Below, piece after piece: positions 9,858-18,558 of a stretch of DNA of 64,000 nucleotides (positions are counted from its first letter, which is position 1; each line of letters starts with the position of its first letter). Origin of the DNA: Alteromonas sp. IB21 (lineage in GTDB: Bacteria; Pseudomonadota; Gammaproteobacteria; Enterobacterales; Alteromonadaceae); the NCBI RefSeq assembly GCF_016405965.1, contig NZ_JAEFCD010000003.1, positions 62,001 to 126,000 of the forward strand, read 5' to 3'. The notes under the pieces are model-generated. The model was not told the origin of the DNA and ran no database searches. It was given only the letters and a program-made list of their open reading frames with translations. Made by a program: the position numbers and the translations under genes.

Positions 9858-10361
9858 GTGCGAAAGATAACCTTGCCAACAATAATTGATATTGAAGCAA
9901 GTGGTTTTGGTGCCGCAAGTTACCCTATTGAAATAGGCGTAGTGCGCTATGATGGTGCAAAATGGTGCAAATTACTCAGGCCTTTCGCCTCTTGGATACA
10001 TTGGGATAAAGACGCTGAATCGTTACATGGTATATCGCAGCAGATGCTACAAGCGAGGGGAGAAGAGCCCTTAACCGTATGTATGGAATTAAACAATTTC
10101 TTGGGAAATACGATTGTTTACAGCGATGGCTGGGTAGTGGACAACCCGTGGCTGATTAAATTGTTCGCTGCTGCTCAGGTAGAGATGTCGTTTACATGTA
10201 GGGCGCTTGACTATATTTTGAGCGAAGAGCAAATGGGGAAGTGGCATGAAGTAAAAAATCGGTTAGACGCTCAGCTCGACGTCAAGCGACACAGAGCCAG
10301 TTCAGATGCAATGATTATACAGCAAACCTATGCAAAAACCCTCGAGCTTACAAAGGCATAG
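9858..10361 (+). CDS. DEDDh 3'-5' exonuclease-like protein
   Basis: The protein has the exonuclease fold of the RNase T/DnaQ group: Exo I in TIIDIEASGFG (the D-x-E pair) near the start, a central aspartate region (VVDNPWL) and Exo III in HRASSDA near residue 145, with the DEDDh histidine. The GTG start at 9858 is chosen because GGAG lies five bases before it and the protein then begins right at the catalytic domain (167 residues). An in-frame ATG at 9783 would add 25 residues without any domain and has no clear binding site. Substrate, DNA or RNA, cannot be told. The 321 bases between 9537 and 9857 hold AT-rich promoter-like sequence between divergent genes. It is convergent with the next gene, 8 bases apart. 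Confidence 0.8.
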   Translation: MRKITLPTIIDIEASGFGAASYPIEIGVVRYDGAKWCKLLRPFASWIHWDKDAESLHGISQQMLQARGEEPLTVCMELNNFLGNTIVYSDGWVVDNPWLIKLFAAAQVEMSFTCRALDYILSEEQMGKWHEVKNRLDAQLDVKRHRASSDAMIIQQTYAKTLELTKA

Positions 10362-10369
10362 TTCGCGGT

Positions 10370-10840
10370 TCAAAAGAGGTAATTTACACCTAGCGATAAC
10401 GCCATGTTTTCCTCTTCTCCCACCTGCCTGTGTTCAATTTCAACAGCCATGTTCAATCCTTCTCCACCGCCAAGTAGCCAGCCTAAACGGGTAAATGTCC
10501 CCTCATCATGGGGCAGATAGAGCCATTCAGCGTAATGTTGAAAAGCGGTGTTATTGGTTTTATAGGTTGCGTAAAGTTTTTGTGGTACCCAAGTATCAAA
10601 GCGTCGACTGGCGCTAATCATGCCTTGTGAACCCGCCGGATAGGTAAAACTGCTGTCGTAATAATGGGTTTCTGTAATGGATTGAACGCGATACATACTG
10701 TTAAGCTGCCATCGTGCAAGTTGTTTACTTTTAAATTGAATAGGGCTGAAATGCTCGTCAGAGGTTTGTGCAGATACCGGCATTGTTACCAACGCTAGTG
10801 CGATGCAAAAAACAAGGGATAGACCGGTAACGACATTCAT
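10370..10840 (-). CDS. small exported protein, possible outer membrane beta-barrel
   Basis: I do not recognise a family. The 156-residue protein has a clear signal peptide (hydrophobic 5-20, cut after PVSA). The mature part of about 132 residues alternates polar and aromatic residues, and it ends in GVNYLF. That terminal Phe with alternating hydrophobics resembles the signature for outer membrane insertion, so a small six- to eight-stranded barrel is possible. It is monocistronic, and convergent with the exonuclease gene. Confidence 0.72.
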   Translation of the reverse strand: MNVVTGLSLVFCIALALVTMPVSAQTSDEHFSPIQFKSKQLARWQLNSMYRVQSITETHYYDSSFTYPAGSQGMISASRRFDTWVPQKLYATYKTNNTAFQHYAEWLYLPHDEGTFTRLGWLLGGGEGLNMAVEIEHRQVGEEENMALSLGVNYLF

Positions 10841-11011
10841 AGAAGAACCTAAGTTTATATTGTCACTTCATGCGTAAAACGTTATCGACAAGCGGTGTTA
10901 TCAATAAACAAGCGGACGTTTTTTAATCATAGGCTAAATACTAAAGCTTGAAAATAGAAAGTGTGAGTTTTTATTCCCTATGTTGTTTTAAGCGACTTAT
11001 CAACGAGACAT

Positions 11012-11051
11012 AAAAAAACGCCGCCGATTTGAAATGTAATTCGGCAGCGTT
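11012..11051 (-). terminator. rho-independent terminator of metK
   Basis: On the minus strand the stem AACGCTGCCGA / TCGGCGGCGTT (11 positions, one mismatch) is followed at once by a run of seven T. It lies about 30 bases past the metK stop codon. Confidence 0.88.
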
Positions 11052-11080
11052 TCTCTTAAGGGCCATAGGCCTACTAACTT

Positions 11081-12226
11081 TTATAAAGACGCTTTTAGTG
11101 CTTCCGCCTTATCTGTTGCTTCCCACGGGAACTCGTCACGACCAAAGTGCCCATATGCTGCGGTTGGGCGATAAATGGGACGCTCAAGGTCAAGCATTTG
11201 TATGAGGCCGTAAGGGCGCAGGTCGAAGTGTTCACGTACAAGCGCTACTAATGTTTTCTCATCTACCACACCTGTACCAAAGGTATCGATGCTGATAGAT
11301 GTCGGCTCTGCTACACCAATGGCGTAAGACACTTGAATCTCACAGCGCTTGGCAAGGCCTGCTGCAACAATATTCTTAGCAACATACCGGCCTGCGTAGG
11401 CTGCGCTGCGGTCTACTTTAGATGGATCTTTACCCGAGAACGCGCCACCGCCGTGTCGAGCCATACCACCATAAGTGTCTACAATGATTTTACGACCTGT
11501 TAGGCCGCAGTCGCCCATTGGACCACCAATAACAAATCGGCCCGTGGGGTTAATGTGAAAACGTGTATTGCCATCAATCCATTCACTTGGTAGCACTGGC
11601 TTGATGATTTCTTCCATTACCGCTTCGCGAACCGTTTCAGTGCTTACTGAATCACAGTGCTGCGTTGAAAGTACAACAGCGTCAATACCCACAGGCTTGT
11701 CGTTTTCGTACTTGAAGGTAATTTGGCTTTTTGCGTCCGGGCGTAACCAGTCTAGCTTACCAGACTTGCGTACTTCGGCTTGCTTTTGCACAAGACGGTG
11801 AGAGTACGTAATAGGTGCCGGCATCAAAACGTCTGTTTCATCGCTGGCGTAACCAAACATTAAGCCTTGGTCACCTGCACCTTGCTCTTCAAGGCTTGCT
11901 CTATCAACGCCTTGATTGATGTCAGGAGACTGTTTACCAATGGCATTTAATACCGCACATGAGTCAGCATCAAAGCCCATATCTGAATGGGTATAGCCGA
12001 TTTCTTTTACGGTGTTGCGGGTAAGCTCTTCAATGTCTACCCACGCTGAAGTGGTTACTTCACCACCTACTAAAACCATACCGGTTTTTACATACGTTTC
12101 GCAGGCCACCCGAGCGCGAGGATCTTGTTCTAAAATAGCGTCAAGAACCGCATCTGAGATCTGATCAGCAATTTTGTCCGGATGTCCTTCAGACACTGAC
12201 TCGGATGTGAATAAATGCGTGGCCAT
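11081..12226 (-). CDS. metK: S-adenosylmethionine synthetase
   Basis: MetK makes S-adenosylmethionine from methionine and ATP in the cytoplasm. The 381 residues match the usual length of about 384. Signatures are GHPDK at 14-18, the ATP-binding hexapeptide GAGDQG at 116-121 and the P-loop-like GGGAFSGKD at 259-267. The ATG has GGAG six bases upstream. It is transcribed alone, divergent from the transketolase gene, with its own terminator and with a run of MetJ boxes 64-95 bases upstream of the start, so it should be repressed by MetJ with SAM as corepressor. Confidence 0.98.
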   Translation of the reverse strand: MATHLFTSESVSEGHPDKIADQISDAVLDAILEQDPRARVACETYVKTGMVLVGGEVTTSAWVDIEELTRNTVKEIGYTHSDMGFDADSCAVLNAIGKQSPDINQGVDRASLEEQGAGDQGLMFGYASDETDVLMPAPITYSHRLVQKQAEVRKSGKLDWLRPDAKSQITFKYENDKPVGIDAVVLSTQHCDSVSTETVREAVMEEIIKPVLPSEWIDGNTRFHINPTGRFVIGGPMGDCGLTGRKIIVDTYGGMARHGGGAFSGKDPSKVDRSAAYAGRYVAKNIVAAGLAKRCEIQVSYAIGVAEPTSISIDTFGTGVVDEKTLVALVREHFDLRPYGLIQMLDLERPIYRPTAAYGHFGRDEFPWEATDKAEALKASL

Positions 12227-12289
12227 AAATGCTCCGTAAGCGTTAAATTATCAAAATAGTCGTATATTGTACTAAAACAAGTTATAAAT

Positions 12290-12321
12290 ACCAGTCTTTA
12301 CTTCTAGACGTCTAAAAGTCT
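12290..12321 (-). promoter_or_regulatory. MetJ operator: four tandem met boxes before metK
   Basis: Four 8-bp units lie exactly in phase: ACCAGTCT, TTACTTCT, AGACGTCT, AAAAGTCT. The third is the perfect met box; the others match AGACGTCT at 5, 5 and 6 of 8 positions. MetJ binds tandem boxes cooperatively as dimers, and this run lies upstream of metK, a classical MetJ target. Confidence 0.82.
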
Positions 12322-12341
12322 CTTTGTTACGAAATGTTGAC

Positions 12342-12523
12342 ATAACCCGATCAGTATTAGGGTTATTTCTATAAAATAAAAAGACTTAGGCAAAGATAAG
12401 AGGGTTTTCATTACCGAGCTAATACGCATTGGTGAGCGTATAGACCATTTTTTACTATTACTTTCACTATTGGCAATGAAAACCCATTGAACTGTTAGGT
12501 GGCATAGGTAAGAATAATGCCAC
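12342..12523. other. structured intergenic region between metK and tkt
   Basis: No gene is visible in 12322-12600. The stretch holds successive inverted repeats: ATAACCC/GGGTTAT (12342-12366), a long-range pair GGGTTTTCATT (12402-12412) with AATGAAAACCC (12475-12485) enclosing ATACGC/GCGTAT (12422-12441), and GTGGCAT/ATGCCAC (12499-12523). Two hairpins share a 7-bp stem and an 11-nt loop. This could be a leader RNA of tkt, a small RNA, or protein-binding sites; I cannot tell which. Confidence 0.45.
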
Positions 12524-12622
12524 ATTCATTCGTATAAAGAAGTGGAGCGAACGCCTTACCTCTACGCTCGTCTAGCCCGCTAAGATACGAAACAAAAGAT
12601 ACAAAATAAATCAGGAGACAAC

Positions 12623-14614
12623 ATGCCCTCTCGTCGTGAACTCGCCAATGCTATCCGTGCACTAAGCATGGATGCTGTTCAACAAGCTAAATCAGGTCAC
12701 CCAGGCGCCCCAATGGGGATGGCTGACATCGCGCAGGTACTATGGGGTGATTTCTTATCACACAATCCTGCTAACCCGTCTTGGGCTAACCGCGATCGCT
12801 TCGTACTTTCAAATGGTCACGGCTCGATGCTGTTGTATTCTTTGCTTCACCTTTCAGGCTACGAACTGCCTATTGAAGAGTTAAAGAACTTCCGTCAGCT
12901 TCACTCTAAAACCCCAGGCCACCCAGAGTATGGCTATGCGCCAGGTGTTGAAACCACCACTGGCCCGCTAGGTCAGGGTATTAGCAATGCGGTAGGTATG
13001 GCACTTGCTGAAAAAGTGCTAGCAGCACAATTCAACAAAGACGGTCACACTATTGTTGATCACCACACCTATGCATTCTTAGGCGACGGCTGCTTGATGG
13101 AAGGTATCTCACACGAGACGTGTTCACTAGCCGGTACGCTTGGTCTTGGTAAGCTCATCGCATTTTGGGACGACAACGGCATTTCAATTGACGGTGAAGT
13201 AGAAGGTTGGTTCACCGACGACACACCAGCGCGCTTCAAGAGCTACGGCTGGGAAGTGATTGAAGGTGTTGACGGTCACGATGCTGAGCAAGTTAAAACC
13301 GCAATCGAAAAAGCCCAAGCGAACACCGCGCAGCCTACACTTATTTGCTGCAAAACCACCATTGGTTTTGGTTCGCCAAATAAAGAAGGTACTGAGTCTT
13401 GCCACGGTGCACCGCTTGGCGATGATGAAATCGTTGCTACTCGCGAGAAGCTTGGCTGGAGCCACGGCGCGTTTGAGATTCCAGACGATATTTACGCTGC
13501 TTGGGATGGCAAAAACAAAGGTTCAAAAGCGGAAAGCGCGTGGAACGATGCTTTTGCAGCATACGAAGCCGCCTACCCAGAACTTGCTGCCGAGTTCAAA
13601 CGCCGCGTAAATGGCGAGTTGCCAGCAGATTTCAGTGACAAAGCAGACGCAATCATCGCTGATCTTCAAGCTAACCCACAAAACATTGCTTCGCGTAAAG
13701 CGTCGCAAAATGCGCTAAACGCATTTGGTCCGCTGCTACCTGAGCTATTAGGTGGCTCTGCCGACCTTGCAGGTTCTAACCTGACTATTTGGGAAGGCAG
13801 CAAAGGTGTTGAAGCGAACGATGCATCAGGTAACTACATTTACTACGGTGTGCGTGAGTTTGGTATGTCTGCCATGATGAACGGTATTGCCCTTCACGGT
13901 GGCTTTAAAGCCTATGGCGCAACCTTCCTAATGTTTATGGAATATGCGCGTAACGCGGTACGCATGGCCGCACTAATGAAGCAGCCTGCTATTTTCGTTT
14001 ATACCCACGACTCGATTGGTCTGGGTGAAGACGGCCCAACCCACCAGCCAGTAGAGCAGGTGGTTGCGCTACGTGCAACACCTAACCTTGATAACTGGCG
14101 TCCGTGTGACCAAGTTGAATCTGCCGTGTCGTGGAAGTCTGCCATTGAGCGCACTGACGGCCCAACAACCCTAATTTTCACACGCCAAGGTTTAGCGCAG
14201 CAAGAGAGAACGGCTGAGCAAGTGGCTAATATTGCGAAAGGCGGTTACGTACTGAAAGATTGTGAAGGTACGCCTGAGCTTATTCTTATTGGTACGGGTT
14301 CTGAAGTGCAGCTAGCTGTTGAAGCGGCAGAAAAATTGACCGAGCAAGGTAAAGCGGTTCGCGTAGTATCTATGCCATCTACTGATGTTTTTGATCGTCA
14401 GTCGGCTGATTACCGAGAAAGCGTACTGCCGTCTAGTGTTGTTAAGCGCGTAGCGGTAGAAGCCTTGTCAAAAGACAGCTGGTACAAGTACGTTGGCTTT
14501 AACGGCGCTATCGTAGGTATGGATACCTTTGGTGAGTCTGCACCTGCAGGCGACCTGTTTAAGCACTTCAACATTACCACTGACGCTGTAGTAGAGGCTG
14601 CACTGTCTCTGTAA
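12623..14614 (+). CDS. tkt: transketolase
   Basis: Transketolase moves two-carbon units between sugar phosphates in the pentose phosphate pathway using thiamine diphosphate. At 663 residues it equals E. coli TktA. It shows [14 protein letters not shown] near the start, NGHGS at 64-68, the thiamine diphosphate/Mg motif GDGCLMEG from 154 with N185 in DDNGISID, and in the pyrimidine domain [23 protein letters not shown] sequence (here [18 protein letters not shown]). AGGAGA lies five bases before the ATG. It heads the series tkt-epd-pgk-fba on the plus strand. Confidence 0.98.
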   Translation: MPSRRELANAIRALSMDAVQQAKSGHPGAPMGMADIAQVLWGDFLSHNPANPSWANRDRFVLSNGHGSMLLYSLLHLSGYELPIEELKNFRQLHSKTPGHPEYGYAPGVETTTGPLGQGISNAVGMALAEKVLAAQFNKDGHTIVDHHTYAFLGDGCLMEGISHETCSLAGTLGLGKLIAFWDDNGISIDGEVEGWFTDDTPARFKSYGWEVIEGVDGHDAEQVKTAIEKAQANTAQPTLICCKTTIGFGSPNKEGTESCHGAPLGDDEIVATREKLGWSHGAFEIPDDIYAAWDGKNKGSKAESAWNDAFAAYEAAYPELAAEFKRRVNGELPADFSDKADAIIADLQANPQNIASRKASQNALNAFGPLLPELLGGSADLAGSNLTIWEGSKGVEANDASGNYIYYGVREFGMSAMMNGIALHGGFKAYGATFLMFMEYARNAVRMAALMKQPAIFVYTHDSIGLGEDGPTHQPVEQVVALRATPNLDNWRPCDQVESAVSWKSAIERTDGPTTLIFTRQGLAQQERTAEQVANIAKGGYVLKDCEGTPELILIGTGSEVQLAVEAAEKLTEQGKAVRVVSMPSTDVFDRQSADYRESVLPSSVVKRVAVEALSKDSWYKYVGFNGAIVGMDTFGESAPAGDLFKHFNITTDAVVEAALSL

Positions 14615-14632
14615 GAGGTAATTGATAAGCCT

Positions 14633-15643
14633 ATGGTAAATATTGCCATAAATGGGTTTGGTCGTATTGGTCGTAACGTATTGCGCGCGCTCTATGAAAG
14701 TGGGCGCAATAACGAATTCAACGTGGTGGCCATTAACGACATTGCTAAACCCGAAGGCATTGCACATTTACTTAAATACGACACCGCCCACGGGCGGTTC
14801 CGTTTTGATGTGGCCTTAGAAAACAATACGCTAAATGTAGCGGGTGATGATATTGCTTTGCTTGCGATAAGTGATATTAAAGACCTTCCGTGGAGAGACT
14901 TAGGCGTAGATATTGTGCTTGAGTGTACGGGAAAGTTTGATGACAGAGCGTCGGGGCAAGCGCATTTAGATGCAGGCGCTGGCAAAGTACTTTTCTCTTC
15001 ACCCGGTTCACCAGATTTAGACAATACGGTCATTTTTGGTACCAACGAAGACACGTTGACCAGTGAACAAAAATTAGTCTCTAACGGTTCGTGCACCACA
15101 AACTGCATTGTTCCTGTCATCCAAGCGCTAGATGCGGCATTCGGTGTTGAAAGTGGTACGATCACAACCATTCACGCATCTATGCACGACCAGCAGGTTA
15201 TCGATGCTTATCACGAAGATTTGCGCAGAACCCGCGCGGCCAGTCAGTCAATTATACCTGTTGATACACGTCTTGCTGCGGGTATAGAGCGCATTCTGCC
15301 TAAGTTTGCGGGTAAGTTTGAAGCTATTGCCGTTCGCGTGCCTACTATCAATGTTACTGCCATGGACTTAAGCGTTACCCTTCAATCTAAGGTAACCATT
15401 GAGCAAGTTAACCAAGCCCTTCGCAATGCGAAAGCAGGGCGATTACAAGGCATACTCGATTACACCGAAGAGCCTTTGGTGTCGGTAGATTTCAATCACG
15501 ACCCCCACTCGTGTATTGTAGATGGTACACAGACAAGAGTCAGTCATAAGCAACTAGTAAAAACGCTGGTGTGGTGTGACAACGAATGGGGTTTTGCAAA
15601 CCGTATGCTCGACACAGCAAAAGTGATGTTCGACGCAAAATAA
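14633..15643 (+). CDS. epd: D-erythrose-4-phosphate dehydrogenase
   Basis: This 336-residue GAPDH-fold enzyme oxidises erythrose 4-phosphate to 4-phosphoerythronate, the first step of the pyridoxal phosphate pathway. NAD binding is shown by [10 protein letters not shown] at 6-15; the catalytic pair is Cys154 in SCTTNC and His181. The stretch [20 protein letters not shown] is diagnostic for Epd rather than GapA. It begins 18 bases after tkt and precedes pgk, the same order as in many gammaproteobacteria. It could retain weak GAPDH activity. Confidence 0.94.
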   Translation: MVNIAINGFGRIGRNVLRALYESGRNNEFNVVAINDIAKPEGIAHLLKYDTAHGRFRFDVALENNTLNVAGDDIALLAISDIKDLPWRDLGVDIVLECTGKFDDRASGQAHLDAGAGKVLFSSPGSPDLDNTVIFGTNEDTLTSEQKLVSNGSCTTNCIVPVIQALDAAFGVESGTITTIHASMHDQQVIDAYHEDLRRTRAASQSIIPVDTRLAAGIERILPKFAGKFEAIAVRVPTINVTAMDLSVTLQSKVTIEQVNQALRNAKAGRLQGILDYTEEPLVSVDFNHDPHSCIVDGTQTRVSHKQLVKTLVWCDNEWGFANRMLDTAKVMFDAK

Positions 15644-15699
15644 CGCATTGATGCTGCCAGGGCTGGTAGCACAGCCCGCGCAGCTTTCACAGTTAATTT

Positions 15700-15723
15700 G
15701 AGCGTGCTTTTAAACGCACGCTC
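15700..15723 (+). other. epd-pgk intergenic hairpin
   Basis: GAGCGTGC and GCACGCTC form a perfect 8-bp stem around an 8-nt loop between epd and pgk. There is no U-tract, so this is more likely an mRNA processing or stability element within the operon than a terminator. Confidence 0.5.
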
Positions 15724-15753
15724 TACTGAATTTAAATTAACATAGGAAAGACA

Positions 15754-16929
15754 ATGGCAATTCCAAGCATGAGCGACATGGCCTTAAACGGTCAGCGCGT
15801 ACTAATTAGACAAGACCTAAACGTGCCGGTAAAAGACGGCAAAGTTACCTCTGATGCCCGTATCAAAGCATCTATACCCACCATTAAAGCCGCTCTAGAC
15901 GCAGGTGCGGCCGTTATGGTGATGTCTCATCTTGGCCGTCCTACAGAAGGCGAGCCTGCAGACGAATTCTCTCTTCAACCTGTTGTTGATTATCTTAATG
16001 ACGCCCTCGACGTGCCTGTGAAGCTAGTTAAAGACTATCTAGACGGTGTTGAGCTTGCAGATGGCGAATTAGTCATTCTTGAAAACGTCCGTTTTAATAA
16101 GGGCGAAAAGAAAGACGACGAAGCGTTATCTAAACAGTACGCCGCACTTTGCGATATTTTTGTGATGGATGCCTTTGGCACGGCTCACCGCGCACAAGCA
16201 TCTACCCATGGCGTTGCTAAATTCGCACCAAAAGCCTGTGCTGGCCCATTACTTGCTGCAGAATTAGATGCATTAGGTAAAGCGTTGGATAACCCAAAGC
16301 GCCCAATGGTTGCGATTGTTGGTGGCTCTAAAGTATCGACTAAACTTACCGTATTAAAAACGCTGGCTGAAAAAGTTGACCAGCTCATTGTAGGCGGCGG
16401 TATCGCCAATACCTTTATTGCTGCGCAGGGGCACAATGTAGGTAAGTCGTTGGTAGAAATGGATTTAACCGAGCAAGCCACGCAGTTGATGAATGAAGCG
16501 CAAGCGAATGGCGGTAATATCCCAGTGCCAACTGACGTAGTAGTGGGCAAGGCGTTTGATGAGAATACCGAAGCTACCCTAAAAGTAGTGAGTGACGTTG
16601 CTGACGACGATATGATTTTTGATATCGGCCCTGATTCATCCAAGGCGTTAGAAGACATTATTAAAAACGCAGGTACTATCGTATGGAATGGCCCTGTAGG
16701 CGTATTTGAATTTGAACAGTTCAGTGCCGGTACGAAAGCACTGTCTGAAGCGATTGCGGCAAGCGACGCATTCTCAATCGCAGGGGGTGGTGATACACTA
16801 GCAGCAGTTGATAAATACGGAATTGCCGATAAGGTTTCTTATATTTCAACAGGTGGTGGCGCGTTCCTAGAGTTCTTGGAAGGTAAAACACTACCAGCGG
16901 TAGCGGTACTAGAAGAAAAAAATAAATAA
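15754..16929 (+). CDS. pgk: phosphoglycerate kinase
   Basis: Pgk interconverts 1,3-bisphosphoglycerate + ADP and 3-phosphoglycerate + ATP in glycolysis. The 391 residues match the bacterial norm. Visible signatures are [11 protein letters not shown] near residue 20 (substrate binding), SHLGRP near 61-66, the GGSKVSTKL loop, GGGIANTF and the nucleotide-binding GGGDTLAAV near the C-terminus. AGGAAAG precedes the ATG. It follows epd by 110 bases. Confidence 0.98.
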   Translation: MAIPSMSDMALNGQRVLIRQDLNVPVKDGKVTSDARIKASIPTIKAALDAGAAVMVMSHLGRPTEGEPADEFSLQPVVDYLNDALDVPVKLVKDYLDGVELADGELVILENVRFNKGEKKDDEALSKQYAALCDIFVMDAFGTAHRAQASTHGVAKFAPKACAGPLLAAELDALGKALDNPKRPMVAIVGGSKVSTKLTVLKTLAEKVDQLIVGGGIANTFIAAQGHNVGKSLVEMDLTEQATQLMNEAQANGGNIPVPTDVVVGKAFDENTEATLKVVSDVADDDMIFDIGPDSSKALEDIIKNAGTIVWNGPVGVFEFEQFSAGTKALSEAIAASDAFSIAGGGDTLAAVDKYGIADKVSYISTGGGAFLEFLEGKTLPAVAVLEEKNK

Positions 16930-17261
16930 GCCTAAGCGCTGCATAAAAACGCAGCGCCCTATAGCTAAAGAGAGCGCAATAAAGTGCAAAGCAGCGCAAT
17001 CTAGCTAAGGCCTAGTGCAAATGTTGCCCCATTATGTGTCACGCTTAGTAACAGCATTTTTGAGCGTGACCGTTTAATCGGAAACGATTACACCTGCGAA
17101 ACAGTGAAGTACGCAGGCATAAATAACAACTTTATTACAGATGTGTTTACCTGAGATGTCGGCACGCCGTGTCTGAGAAGAACAGATCGTTAATAGAATT
17201 GGTATAACAATAAACCCTACACCTGTCTATTAAGGCAGTAATATATAAAAGGAGTGTTGCA
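16930..17261. other. pgk-fba intergenic region with several hairpins
   Basis: No gene is visible in these 332 bases. Four stems stand out: GCGCTGC/GCAGCGC (16936-16957), just after pgk and perhaps its terminator though without a T-run; GTCACGCT/AGCGTGAC (17038-17070); TAATCG-GAAA-CGATTA (17075-17090), a perfect stem closed by a GNRA tetraloop; and CCTGCG/CGCAGG (17093-17117). The last 60 bases are AT-rich and lead to the aldolase ribosome binding site, so the aldolase gene probably has its own promoter here. Confidence 0.45.
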
Positions 17262-18161
17262 ATGGCATCACAAGCTCAGCAGGCAATGCTGGATAAACTG
17301 AAGACGCAAACCGGTTTTATTGCAGCGTTAGACCAAAGCGGCGGTAGTACCCCTAAAGCGTTACGCTTATACGGCATCGAAGAGTCTGAATACAGCTCAG
17401 ACGAAGAGATGTTTAATCTTGTTCACGAAATGCGTACGCGCATTATCACCAGCGCTCCTTTTAGCGGCGAGCGCGTGCTTGGCGCAATCTTGTTTGAAAA
17501 CACCCTTGATAGAGAAATTGAAGGCATGCCTACTTCACATTTCTTGTGGCAGAAAAAGCGTGTTATTCCTTTCTTAAAGGTTGATAAAGGGTTAGCTGAA
17601 GAAAGTAACGGCGTGCAGGTAATGAAGCCCATGCCAGGTCTTGATGCACTGTTAGCAAAAGCCGTAGCGCAGGACGTGTTTGGTACTAAGATGCGCAGCG
17701 TAGTAAAGCTGGCCAATCACCAAGGCATTAAGGACGTTGTTGCTCAGCAATTTGAAGTAGGCAAGCAAATTTTAGCGGCTGGTCTTGTTCCTATTATCGA
17801 GCCAGAGGTTGATATTCACAGCCCGCAAAAAGCCGAAGCCGAAGCGCTACTTAAGCTAGAGATTTTAACGCAGCTTAATCTGCTAAACGAAGGTCAAGAA
17901 GTCATGCTTAAGCTAACGCTGCCAACAGAAGCAAATTTCTATAAAGAACTTGTCGATCACCCTCGTGTACTTAAAGTTGTTGCGTTATCAGGCGGCTACA
18001 GCCGTGACGAAGCAAATGCTAAGCTTGCTGAAAACCAAGGCATGATTGCGAGCTTCTCTCGTGCATTAACCGAAGGCGTTTCTGCGCAGCAATCTCAAGA
18101 AGAGTTTGAAGCAACACTGGATACTGCGATTGAAGGTATCTATCAAGCGTCTAAGGCGTAA
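17262..18161 (+). CDS. fda: fructose-bisphosphate aldolase, class I
   Basis: This 299-residue enzyme cleaves fructose 1,6-bisphosphate to two triose phosphates by a Schiff-base mechanism without metal. It resembles the short class I aldolases of the staphylococcal type: [16 protein letters not shown] at 19-34, [21 protein letters not shown], then [16 protein letters not shown], where Lys217 is the likely Schiff-base lysine, and [19 protein letters not shown] precedes the ATG. In many gammaproteobacteria the gene after pgk encodes the unrelated class II metalloenzyme, so this is a different protein in the same slot. A strong terminator follows. Confidence 0.95.
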   Translation: MASQAQQAMLDKLKTQTGFIAALDQSGGSTPKALRLYGIEESEYSSDEEMFNLVHEMRTRIITSAPFSGERVLGAILFENTLDREIEGMPTSHFLWQKKRVIPFLKVDKGLAEESNGVQVMKPMPGLDALLAKAVAQDVFGTKMRSVVKLANHQGIKDVVAQQFEVGKQILAAGLVPIIEPEVDIHSPQKAEAEALLKLEILTQLNLLNEGQEVMLKLTLPTEANFYKELVDHPRVLKVVALSGGYSRDEANAKLAENQGMIASFSRALTEGVSAQQSQEEFEATLDTAIEGIYQASKA

Positions 18162-18183
18162 TTGACCCTTTTATCATCAATCT

Positions 18184-18209
18184 AAGGAGAGCGTGAGCTC
18201 TCCTTTTTT
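18184..18209 (+). terminator. rho-independent terminator of fba
   Basis: AAGGAGAGC and GCTCTCCTT form a perfect 9-bp stem around GTGA, followed by a run of T (18204-18209). It begins 22 bases after the aldolase stop. Confidence 0.95.
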
Positions 18210-18558
18210 CATTTTGCCTTTATCTGAATATTAAGGCGAGTTATATCCTTGCTTTAAGGGGGGCAAAACGCCACTCGGTACTCGCTTTTAGCGTGTAAAG
18301 TCAAAACGGGTAAAAAAGTGCATAGCGTTGTCCCTTCAAGCCTTACTTAAAATTTAGCACCTTACTGCTAAGATTCAACGAACTATTCGGCGATTTGCAA
18401 TGCATCTCTCAATTGCGCCTAATCGCTTGAACAATGTCGCTCAACGTTTAATCTTAATTCGCTAAATTTATTTTGTAGTATGGGAATGTAAAACGCATCA
18501 CGTCAACGTGAACACCCTATAAAAAGAACGGAAAAAAACAAATAAATTAAGGTGAGAT
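18210..18558. other. intergenic region before the S9 peptidase gene
   Basis: I see no gene, RNA or strong repeat in these roughly 350 bases. The last 80 are AT-rich and contain a GGTGAG ribosome binding site before 18559, so the peptidase promoter is probably in the distal half. Confidence 0.4.

Noticed and set aside
12304..12525. Minus-strand frame of 73 codons between metK and tkt
   Set aside because: No ribosome binding site, it covers the MetJ boxes and hairpins, and the peptide is unlike any protein I know.
17075..17090. Sugar-repressor (LacI type) operator
   Set aside because: CGGAAACGATTACA resembles a half-site only, and the perfect stem with a GAAA loop fits an RNA hairpin better.
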